From: Prorocentrum cordatum
Taxonomy: Eukaryota > Sar > Dinophyceae > Prorocentrales > Prorocentraceae
Direction: 5' to 3'
DNA length: 64,000 nt
Assembly: GCA_963575745.1 (NCBI GenBank)
Contig: CAUYUJ010001471.1
Span: forward strand, 35,001-99,000
Shown here: piece by piece, positions 20,979 to 29,083 of the stretch
How positions within the stretch are numbered: position 1 is the stretch's first letter
Layout: each line of letters starts with the position of its first letter
The notes under the pieces: generated by a model
Told to the model about the DNA's origin: nothing
Databases searched by the model: none
The model's input: only the letters and a program-made list of their open reading frames with translations
Made by a program: the position numbers and the translations under genes

Positions 20979-22433
20979 CTACTCCGAATCAGAGTGGTCG
21001 ATCAGAAGTGACAAGGCCGCTGCCTCCTCAACCTGGTGGTCTCGGAGATATTGTACAAACGCCGAGCTCGTCCAATCGCCAGCTCTGAGCAACGTCGCTA
21101 GGCTCCCGCCAGCATCAACGATGTCTCGGGCCATGCCCCGCCTGAGTGCGCGAGTGCCGAGCAGATCTGCGTCTTCAAACCCTAACAATCGGGCTTGCTC
21201 CCGCATTCGCCGATGGAAAACCGGCGCAGACCTTGTAAACACTCGTTGGCGGCCCTGACGTCGCGCTGCGGCAACGAGCGGCTGGAGATGGTGGAAAGCA
21301 CAGAGAAGCCTCCCTGATTGTCGACAACAACATTCGCGCCGAATCACTGCTGGCCGGCGGGCAGGTTTCCGCCTAGTCAACGCGATGCTGAAAGAATCCC
21401 TATCAAAGGTAATCTGGGAGTGAGTCCCATTGATTTCCAATGGAACGCATTCGGATGGCATTCTGAGCAAACAGAGGCGGCCAACCGCGTACAACGCCGC
21501 TTGCTCGGCATCACCGCCCTCTTCAGCGTGCGCAACTAATTGCCGAACCCGGGCGGCCTGCAGTGCCAGCCGCTGACGGGGAGCATCCGCCGACTTAGAA
21601 CTGCCGCGGTGCGCCTGCCGAACCGCCTCCGTAAACCACTCATTGCGCAATCGCAAGAAACGATGGGCCCACCGGAGGTGCGTGAAGTACGTCTTCAAAG
21701 TGCTGGCATAGCGGAACATTGATATGTACCGAATTGCATCCCGCTCTGTTGCGGGAAAGTGGGGCTTCCGCCCAAGAGCATCCATGAAGGCTGCCCAACA
21801 GCGCACTCCAGCGATGTACGACGGTAGCGACCGGCTGATCGCTGCGAGCATGTTCCGTTGGCCTGCCTCGTCCAGCAACGCACCCCGACCATTGCCAGAG
21901 GCCGCCAGCACCGCGATCGCTTGCCGCGGCTGCAGACGATCAGTGACCAGACGGCTCAAACCCGCTGCGTCCATGCGTTCAGTGAATGTTTGCCGGCCGA
22001 GCGTTTGTGCAATCGACTGCTCTTTGCTGTGCTCGTGCATGGCTTGTGCGACGACCCAACCGCTGAGGTCATCAACGGACATATCCGTCAACCGGGACAA
22101 CCACCAATCAGCGCCTGCATTCGGCGGAGGTGGCCCGGCCACCAATTCAGCAAAGCTTTGCGCCTGCTCCGCGGGTGGAGGGACAGTGCGCGCCACCGGG
22201 CGCTCCAGAAACGTTATCGTCGCCTCCGCGCTCTGTCCAGAAGAAGTGATCTCGGTGAAAGATCTTTGTCTCTTGTTGCTCTGCTCTGGGAGCTGGGAGC
22301 GATGCGCGGCCCATGCCGCGGACGTGAAAGGCGGGACGGTGTGTTCCTGACCACCTCGCCCCAAAGTCAGCTGGCCCTGCCCATGGGGTCGCGCCGCCCA
22401 TGCAGTCGAAGTGAACGGGGGCACTCCAGCCAT
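20979..22433 (-). CDS. Tyrosine recombinase of the retrotransposon, 484 aa
   Basis: The start is the ATG at 22433 (MAGVPPFTSTAW); the frame stays open upstream to about 22502. The N-terminal third is Pro/Thr-rich with a duplicated VPPFTS-AWAA motif. The core-binding part includes YIAGVRCWAAFMDALGR. The catalytic half has the first Arg in LCLLRMPSECVPLEI (about residue 320), then TRALRRGMARDIVDAGG (R427 and R430), GDW at W453 and FVQYL with Tyr461 as the predicted nucleophile. This is the R...(H/K)xxR...(H/W)...Y pattern of the phage-integrase family. It would join cDNA ends into circles and insert them. The ORF is intact, ends TAG at 20979, and B1 follows. A weak leader-like sequence (22478-22494) lies just upstream. 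Confidence 0.85.
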   Translation of the reverse strand: MAGVPPFTSTAWAARPHGQGQLTLGRGGQEHTVPPFTSAAWAAHRSQLPEQSNKRQRSFTEITSSGQSAEATITFLERPVARTVPPPAEQAQSFAELVAGPPPPNAGADWWLSRLTDMSVDDLSGWVVAQAMHEHSKEQSIAQTLGRQTFTERMDAAGLSRLVTDRLQPRQAIAVLAASGNGRGALLDEAGQRNMLAAISRSLPSYIAGVRCWAAFMDALGRKPHFPATERDAIRYISMFRYASTLKTYFTHLRWAHRFLRLRNEWFTEAVRQAHRGSSKSADAPRQRLALQAARVRQLVAHAEEGGDAEQAALYAVGRLCLLRMPSECVPLEINGTHSQITFDRDSFSIALTRRKPARRPAVIRRECCCRQSGRLLCAFHHLQPLVAAARRQGRQRVFTRSAPVFHRRMREQARLLGFEDADLLGTRALRRGMARDIVDAGGSLATLLRAGDWTSSAFVQYLRDHQVEEAAALSLLIDHSDSE

Positions 22434-22477
22434 ACTTGTGGCTCCAACTATGCGCCCTGGCTCGCGCCAAGGGTGTC

Positions 22478-22494
22478 TTGAGCCAACGCTCCGG
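22478..22494 (-). other. Possible degenerate spliced-leader relict near the recombinase start
   Basis: The minus strand reads CCGGAGCGTTGGCTCAAG, which shares TTGGCTCAAG and CCG-AGC with the dinoflagellate leader but lacks about three internal bases. Placement 45 bp upstream of the recombinase ATG is suggestive, but the match is short enough to be chance. Confidence 0.3.
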
Positions 22495-22502
22495 CGCTGC
22501 AA

Positions 22503-23770
22503 TCATGCTGCCATCCTGTATTACTGTTCCTGCGTATGTTTTTGAACATGTGTTTAAACGTGTTTTACGCTTTGGGTGTGATTTCACATGATATTCACAT
22601 GTACTATGGCAGTATACGCGCGTACCCAGTCCGTGATCATCTTCACTACCAGTGTTCTGATCTACATTTGAATATACTCCATTGCAATGGCCACTCGCTC
22701 ATACTTGTGCGTCAGCCCCTCATTGACAACATGCTGTGTCGAATACATATAAGAAACGGATGGCTGGGGGGAGACCCCGACGAGCGCTCCAGGCGCATCA
22801 ACGGCCCGCACGAACATGAATATACAGTTATGCTTCACAGCTGGATTCGTGAATGGGGTCTCCAGGGACGGAGCCAGCGCCGTAGAGGCGGGGGGGACTA
22901 ACAACATGCCTCCAACACGCAGGGCGCAGGCCCTAGAGCGAAAGCACCGCCAGGTGCCGCTCCCCACCGACGACGACAACGACGTCGACGTCTCAGGCCC
23001 TCGCCTCACGACGTTTTCCTGCTAAGAGCCTGTTTTCGCCCGCCAGGGGAGAACATACCCGGCAGAATATTTACAGCCCCTGGCTGGGTCCGAATATACA
23101 CCGCACAGGTTCGACACACACGGTGGCACAGCACCCTCGACGCTCTGACGAGCTCCCCTGAACCAGTCCGGAAAACGTTCGCCCTACCCGGCGGACTTGG
23201 CGAAGCCGTAACAGGCAGGAGGAGCGCCGAAGCAGCCGCAGCACCGGAACGCCGAGGGAGACGCCCTCGGACCAGGGCAACATTCCTCCCTGGGACCCCC
23301 ACACCAAGGCCACCGAAAACCTGACGAGGGCCAGGGGGGGGCAACAGGACCCGGGGGCCACGAGGTAGGCCACGCTCTGGGGTTCAGCAAGCCCGGCGGT
23401 AGGCGATTCGACCTCGAAACCCTCGCCGTCGAAACTCCCCCCCCTCGCTTCTCCAGAAGCCAGACGCAATCCCCCGGGATTGGACGGAGGGCGGGAGGCA
23501 GGGGAAGAGGGGCAGGGGAGGGCGACAGGGGGGGGCAGGGGAACACCGGGCGAGCGGGAGGGAGGAAGACAAAAGGGCAGGGGGAGAAGCGAGGACGACG
23601 AGAAGGCGATGCAGGGGAGATGACGCAGGTGATGACATGATGACAACAGCGTCGACGTGAACGAAGCAACTATTCAAGCGCGCGACGGCGGCATCTTCCG
23701 TGGTATGTGCAAGGCTGTTCAGTGGCACATATTTGCAAATACTGCAAAGAGTGAATGCTGGACAAACAAC
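22503..23770. other. Region between RNase H and recombinase with no assignable domain
   Basis: About 1.27 kb inside the retrotransposon. 22540-22760 is comparatively AT-rich. 23200-23640 is Gly/Pro-codon rich and gives only low-complexity ORFs. I see no methyltransferase, hydrolase or other known DIRS-associated domain. Confidence 0.5.
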
Positions 23771-25934
23771 TTATAAGAGCAACCTGTGCGCCTCGTGGGT
23801 GCTCCGCGCCCACGAGTCCAGGCCCGTGCCAAAATGTGGGAAGGGCCACTCTGGCAATTCAACGGCCCCCAGCTCCTGGAGGATGCTGACATCATCTCTG
23901 GATGGAGGGTCTGCTAAATTAGCTTTGCTGGCAACGTACCTGACTTCATATTGCATGTCCATGGCGGCCGCGTCAAACCAGAGGCGCCCTGTAATGGCAG
24001 CCAGATCCCTCTTGGTGGAGAAACCTCGGATGATGCATGCCAGGGCCGTCTGGTTGTCCACGAAGTGAATCACCCTGCGCCCACGCAGGTCCGCGGGGCA
24101 CAGGGAACATACCGATGCAACAGCCGCCAACAATTCATACGCAATGATATTTGTGGTTCTTCCCAACAACTGCTTGCGGATGCCGCGGGGCACCCGGCCA
24201 CGCAGGAAGCGGATGTCAATTCCGCTCAGCACCGCCACGGCTCCGACGCGCCCAGTGCCCTCCGCGTCGGAGTACACGAGAATGGGCGGGGGCGCCGGCG
24301 GTGGGAGAAGCGGGGCAGACCGGCGCAGGCCGAGCGCCAGCACGTCCATGAACCACTGCAATGAATGCCGGATTCTCCTGGTGAGGGCCGTCGGGCCTCG
24401 GAGCTGGCACTGTCTCCAGATCAGTGGCCTCAACAATGCTCTTCCGATTGAACACCCGGGAATTCAGGAAAGCCAGCTTGCCGCAGAGTTTGGAGGCCCT
24501 GCCTGGGCTCAGGTGCCCGGAACCCAGGACTTCCCGGATTTCCTCGCACCATTGCCCTCTTTTCTCCTCTCCGAGACGCCAGCTCGCGACACCTCCCTCT
24601 ACCGTGACCAGTAGGCCAAGCAAGGGCAGGCTGCGCGCGACGATTGTCTTCCGAGGGTCGAGTTCCCAGCCGAGCATGGAGCAGACGACCTCGTTGAACA
24701 CGTCGGCGATCCACTGGGCGACGGGCCGCCCGTTGGGCAGCATCGCGCCGGTGGCGGCCCAGAATACGTCGTCGACGTAAAACAGGACGGGAAGAGCGAA
24801 GAGCGTGACAGCGATGCTCTTCAGGGCTTGCGCCGTGCGGAACCAGCCGGCAACCGCGCCGATATTCCCGAAGACATGCGAAAACAACGGTACAAGCTGA
24901 AACCGACCCAGATCAGTATTGAACGTCAACGACCAACACATCCACAGGTGCTCGCTGGCAGGCGGTAGCGTTTTGAACGCTGACCGGAAATCTGTTTTTC
25001 CGAGCACCACGTCTGGGGCGATCTCTGACTCGCCGGCGGCCTCGGCGATGCATGCTAACGCCTCAAACATGTGGTCGTGGGTGTCGTAGTGGAATGTTTG
25101 CGGCATCCACGCGCAATCGTTGACTAGGTTCTTCCTGAAGTTATGGATCTCCCTAGCCTTCCTGTTGCCGTCTCCCCGGCTCTCCCAGATGCCAAAAGAC
25201 TCCACTAATAGCACTGTGCTAAGGTCTACGTCGCTTATTTCCCGGGCCGGACCAGCCCTGCCCGCAGCGATGTCTGCCTGCACTTTGTGCCAGATCTCTG
25301 CCGCAAGAGCGAGGTCGTCCTCCGTGCGCGGGCGTCTGGCCTCGGCCGCGCAGAGAGTCCGGCTGTTCAGCTCGGCGCACTGGCTTCTGAGCTCCGGCAA
25401 GGGGCGCGGCCCGGGCCAGCCAGGCCTGCCCCGGCTACACATGCCTCCCGGCAGGTCTGTACCAAGGCCCCCAACACCGAGCACCTCCGTAAGCGGAAAG
25501 CCATTCAAGAGATCCTCGATGTACCCCTCATCTGGATGGCATGCCTCCGCGAGCATTTCGCCCATGAGGAACGGGTCCAAGCGGCCCAGTACGCCGACCT
25601 GGCACGCCGGGAGGGAAGCCCTCCAGGCCAGCAGCCGCTCAGCGCCAGCTTGCTTGCGGGCCCGCCAGCGCGCCAGGGCCTCCTGGACTTGCTCATACCA
25701 GGCTAGAGGGTCTTTCACCATTCTCTCAAGAATGTGTCGCTGTTCTGATGGCAAAACCGCTGCGGGCGCCGTTTGCTCAGAAGCAGATCGCCATTCCTTC
25801 GCAAGATGGCGCAAGGGATCGTCGCACTCTTCGTCTGACTGCGGCCTCGCGGAGGAGTGCTCCGAAGACTCCCCCTCTGTGTCCTGAGCGGCGGCGCTGC
25901 TGGCGGCCGCCCAGGCCCCGCCCGCGTGGGCGGG
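23771..25934 (-). pseudogene. Reverse transcriptase-RNase H polyprotein of the retrotransposon, one frameshift
   Basis: RT is open from the codon after the gag TGA (25934) to about 24440. Motif A is GKTDFRSAFKTLPPA, motif B HVFGNIGAVAGWFRTAQAL and motif C FYVDDVFWA (the YVDD catalytic pair), followed by LPLLGLLVTVEGG and a thumb-like SPGRASKLCGKLAFLNSRVF. A single-base shift near 24437 moves the frame to RNase H: LRPLIWRQ, VYSDAEGTGRVGAV (first Asp), AYELLAAV (Glu) and HFVDNQTALACI (Asp), ending with SKANLADPPSRDD. The order RT then RNase H, and the style of these motifs, match DIRS-type polymerases. Whether the shift is a mutation, a read error or a programmed +1 event cannot be told here. 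Confidence 0.8.
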
Positions 25935-26441
25935 TCAGGCCCAGGGCCGCGGGGCCCGCTCCGGCCCCTTGGCGGCCTTGCCGCCGCTCTTCTGGAAGCC
26001 TTTGCCTCCCTGGTGCCCGGGGGCCGGGCCTGGCCGGCCTGAGGGCGGGGGCGGCGGCCTGGGCCGGTCTGTCAGCGCCAGCTGCGGAGTCTGGGCCGGC
26101 CGCTGCGCCTGGTACGGCTGCCGGAGGGACCGGTCCTGCTGGTGGTGCGCCTGAGTCTGGTTCCGTGCCTTCGCCTTCCTGTTCTCGTCCACGAGACACA
26201 GGTCCCTCTCCGGAACGCAGGTCTGGTCCCGGCGGCGGCTGCGCTCTGCTGCGTCGGACCACAAGTCCGCCTCCATGGCCCACGCTGTCCGGCACGTATC
26301 CTGAATTGCCACTTGGTTCATATTCAGGAAGAGACGCAGGAGCGCTTGCATGCTCACCGTCTCTTGCTCGCTGGCTGATTGCGCCGTCAACTGGGCGAGA
26401 CCCCGGGACCAGAAGCAAGCCACCCACTGTGCGTGCGTCAT
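25935..26441 (-). CDS. Gag-like protein of the retrotransposon, 168 aa
   Basis: ATG at 26441 (AAAACCATGA), stop TGA at 25937-25935. The first half is helical (ALLRLFLNMNQVAIQDTCRT); the second half is a Gln/Arg/Pro/Gly-rich basic tail (SGRPGPAPGHQGGKGFQK) suited to nucleic-acid binding. No CCHC knuckle is visible. Position between A1 and the RT supports a gag role. The stop is followed in the same frame by an open, acidic linker (QDTEGESSEHSSARP) that runs into the RT, so gag and pol are separated by one TGA only. Confidence 0.65.
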   Translation of the reverse strand: MTHAQWVACFWSRGLAQLTAQSASEQETVSMQALLRLFLNMNQVAIQDTCRTAWAMEADLWSDAAERSRRRDQTCVPERDLCLVDENRKAKARNQTQAHHQQDRSLRQPYQAQRPAQTPQLALTDRPRPPPPPSGRPGPAPGHQGGKGFQKSGGKAAKGPERAPRPWA

Positions 26442-26463
26442 GGTTTTCCCGGTTGGCTTAACT

Positions 26464-26847
26464 GCGAGTCGTCGCCTCTCCTTCGGGCCCGTGCCCATGC
26501 TTTGCCGGAGGCGCGAATGCGCCAGCAACGAGGGCCCGTGCCCGTCGTGGCATACCAAACATTGGGCCCTTGCCCAACGAGTCACCAAGATGAAAGATGC
26601 GCGAGAGGACGTAATGAATATATAACGGGAACAAAAGATAGAGAGGAACGCACCCCTGCTGCTTGCAAGCATGCGCACTGCAACATGACAACATGCATGG
26701 CGACAAGAACCATCATAAGATAACCCAAGCCGCCTGTGAAGCAACACCCAAGAGGCAAGCCTGGCTAGAGAGTTCTTCCAAACCCGAACAAGCTCCATTT
26801 CCGTTAGGCGTTTTCCAACGCGTGCAACGCAAGCGTTGCACGCGGCG
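26464..26847 (-). repeat. Split direct repeat A1 (outer 5' end)
   Basis: A 384-bp copy of 20378-20761. Its high-coordinate edge at 26847, beside the hairpin, is the element's 5' terminus. It probably contains the promoter and 5' UTR, since the gag ATG lies 23 bp after it. Confidence 0.9.
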
Positions 26848-27739
26848 AAAACCTCGCATTCATTGCTCGCCGCGCTTGCAGCGGAACCAATTTCGGCAAC
26901 CAACGTTTAAGAAACCTAAGCGCAGTGCAAAATCCAAACGTCACGCCGCGAAAAGACATTGGCAGTTCCGAGCGATCCGTAGGACAAAACACCATAGGTC
27001 GCCTCGAAACGCTCCGCGGGGGGCCTGAACACACTGGCGTGGCCAGAGTCGCGACCGCAAATCGGGAACACCAGTTGGACAAATCCGTTGCGCGATCAAA
27101 TCCGAAGGTCGTGGCTGCCAACGATCCTTCGGAAAGTCGTGAGCGCATCAGCAGGGTTCGGGCACTTTCGCGTGCATCGCGGACAGCCGCGCCCATGGCG
27201 CCGCCGCCGCCGCCGCGACCGCGCTCGCTCGCACCGCGGGCGGTCCGCGGGTAGCGCCATTAAGCGCCTCTGATGTCGCCGAAATGTTTCGGCTACGACG
27301 TCTGAGCCAAAATGGCAACGGATCCCCCCCAAAAAAAAGGAAAGAAGCCGAAAAAAAAAAAGGGCGGGGGAGGAGGGGGGAGCAGCAGGGGCAGGCGGAT
27401 GAGAAGAAGGAGAAATGAGAAGGGCGAGGGAACGACAGCGGTGCCGGGGACCAGGGGCGGCGGAGACGGGGCGGAACAGAAGGGAAGCAGCAGGCGAAGA
27501 GACTCGCAAGCTCGGACCCCCGCGCTGCCGTTGCGGCGCAAATGCCGCGGGGGGCTGGGGGCCCACCTGCTGTCCAAGGCCATGGAGGCCCAGCGACGCC
27601 CCCGCCCTTTCCTTCTTCTCTTCAGGCTGAGGCGCAGGAAACGAAGCAGAAGGGGGAGAGCAAGGAGAGTACGCGGGGAGCAGAGAAGAGCGAGGGGGTG
27701 ATTGAGGAAGCGAGAAGACAGCAACGAGAGCGCGGGAAG
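26848..27739. other. Flank of the retrotransposon and relict-leader region
   Basis: No gene with confidence. Downstream of the leader-like sequence at 27301-27322 the minus strand holds a short open stretch starting at an ATG near 27260, which is Arg-rich and may be the decayed remainder of a retro-copied mRNA. 27325-27385 has A-runs and G-runs. Confidence 0.35.
27301..27322 (-). other. Relict spliced-leader sequence, best match in the window
   Basis: The minus strand contains TCCGTTGCCATTTTGGCTCA, matching the 22-nt dinoflagellate leader at 19 of 22 positions; the first 20 positions have one mismatch. No GT donor follows, so it is not an SL RNA gene. It is a leader fossil with no intact ORF behind it. 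Confidence 0.75.
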
Positions 27740-27840
27740 AGAGAAGAGAGAGAGAGAGAGAGAAGAGAGAGGAAGAGAGAGAGAATGAGACACAGAGAGA
27801 GAGAGAGAAAAAAAAAGGGATGGAGGAGGGAGAGAGAGAG

Positions 27841-27914
<74 letters not shown>

Positions 27915-27975
27915 CAAAAAGTAGAGAGAGGGAGGGGGATGGGAGGGAGAAAGAGAGTGAGAGAGAGAGAGAGAG

Positions 27976-28034
<59 letters not shown>
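27740..28034 (+). repeat. (GA)n microsatellite complex
   Basis: Three long GA/AG arrays (27740-27795, 27830-27910, 27958-28034) separated by short purine-rich interruptions. The plus strand is almost entirely purine. Confidence 0.95.
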
Positions 28035-28043
<9 letters not shown>

Positions 28044-29083
28044 GCAGACAGACAGTCAGAGACAGAGTGAGCACAGGACCAGGCTCCGAGATCGCCATTT
28101 CATCGGATATCTGCCTGCTCGTTTCCCTCGGCAGGCCCTGCAACTTGCAACGTGGCGCGGGCGAGTCTACCGAGCCAAAGGGGTCGGGGCTTGGGAGGAT
28201 CTGTCCGTGCCCCCTCATCTATGCACCCCTCTCCCACCCACCCTACCCCCTCCCCCTATGGGCCCTCCATCGGCCCAAATCTCGCCAACTCGAGAAGCGC
28301 GTGCACGTCTTCCGCCACTCCTCCGCATCATTCCAATTCCTTCTCTGTCCACTCGTTCTGTGTCCCCCCACCCCCCTGGCCCTGCCCTCCTCTGGCTCCT
28401 CTCCCCTTGGCCCGGCGACGCGCCCGTGAACGGTGTCGCGCCCTCGCCAGGCGTGCGCGACGGCCAAAATGGCCAAGCTGCTTGGCTACCCGCTGGAGCG
28501 GCCAGGCGACGGCGGGCGCGCGAAGCTGGGGAGGAGGTGGAAGGGCATTCGAATACGACGCAGAGGGCGAGGAAAAGGAAAAGAGCTGAGGGGGGGAACG
28601 AGGAGTGGAGTGGAGGGAGGAGGCAGGAACAGGAAACAAATCAAGTCTGAAGGAGGAGGAGGCCGAGGCAGAGGAGAAGACAGTGGAGGGGGTGAGCAGG
28701 AAGAGAAGCAAGGCGGAGAAGGAGGAAAGGGAGGATGGCAAGAGGATGCGAAGGTCAAGATGAGAACGAGACAGACGACCACTTGCGAGCCAATGTCCTT
28801 TGTCTGTGACGGATGGACGGATCAGTAGCTCGTGTATTCCACTGCGGCCTAAGTGAGGAGGGCGACAACCCGTTCCTCACTTGTGCCGCGAGAGCGGAGG
28901 CTACGAGCTAGAGGGGTGAAGAGGAAAAGGAGAAGCGACGGGCAGGGCGGGCCGCCTCCTCAGTCCTCCATCCTACTCCTGTCTCCTCACTCCTGATTCC
29001 TCCACCTCCTTCATCCCCTCACCCCATCCATATTTAACTCCTCTCACTCCTTCCATCCTCACCCCTCGCGCTGAGGCTCAAGC
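28035..29083. other. Intergenic 3' of the DNA methyltransferase
   Basis: No gene seen. 28600-28760 is purine-rich (GGAGGAGGA words); 28960-29050 is pyrimidine-rich. ORFs have low-complexity composition only. Confidence 0.45.

Larger units (their letters stand above)
20057..26847 (-). mobile_element. DIRS/PAT/Ngaro-like tyrosine-recombinase retrotransposon, about 6.8 kb
   Basis: On the minus strand the order is repeat A1 (26847-26464), gag-like ORF, reverse transcriptase, RNase H, tyrosine recombinase, repeat B1 (20872-20761), repeat A2 (20761-20378), spacer, repeat B2 (20168-20057). This A1-ORFs-B1-A2-B2 layout is the split-direct-repeat architecture known for PAT- and Ngaro-type members of the DIRS order, which move through a circular intermediate joined by a tyrosine recombinase instead of a DDE integrase. 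A1 and A2 differ at only one position that I found (20630 C, 26716 T), so the insertion looks young. Against that, coding is interrupted by an in-frame TGA after gag and a one-base shift before RNase H. No adenine methyltransferase domain, seen in some DIRS elements, is recognisable. Confidence 0.85.

Noticed and set aside
22503-23770. DNA adenine methyltransferase domain expected in some DIRS elements
   Set aside because: No DPPY-like or SAM-binding motif is visible in this gap on the minus strand.
24216-24351. Retroviral or LTR-type integrase downstream of the RT
   Set aside because: No HHCC or DDE integrase motifs; the element carries a tyrosine recombinase and split direct repeats instead of LTRs.
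27301-27322. Functional spliced-leader RNA gene
   Set aside because: The leader-like sequence is not followed by a GT donor or an SL RNA-like body, so it is a relict only.
27542-28429. 295-codon Arg/Glu-rich plus-strand ORF
   Set aside because: Arises from (GA)n microsatellite DNA.
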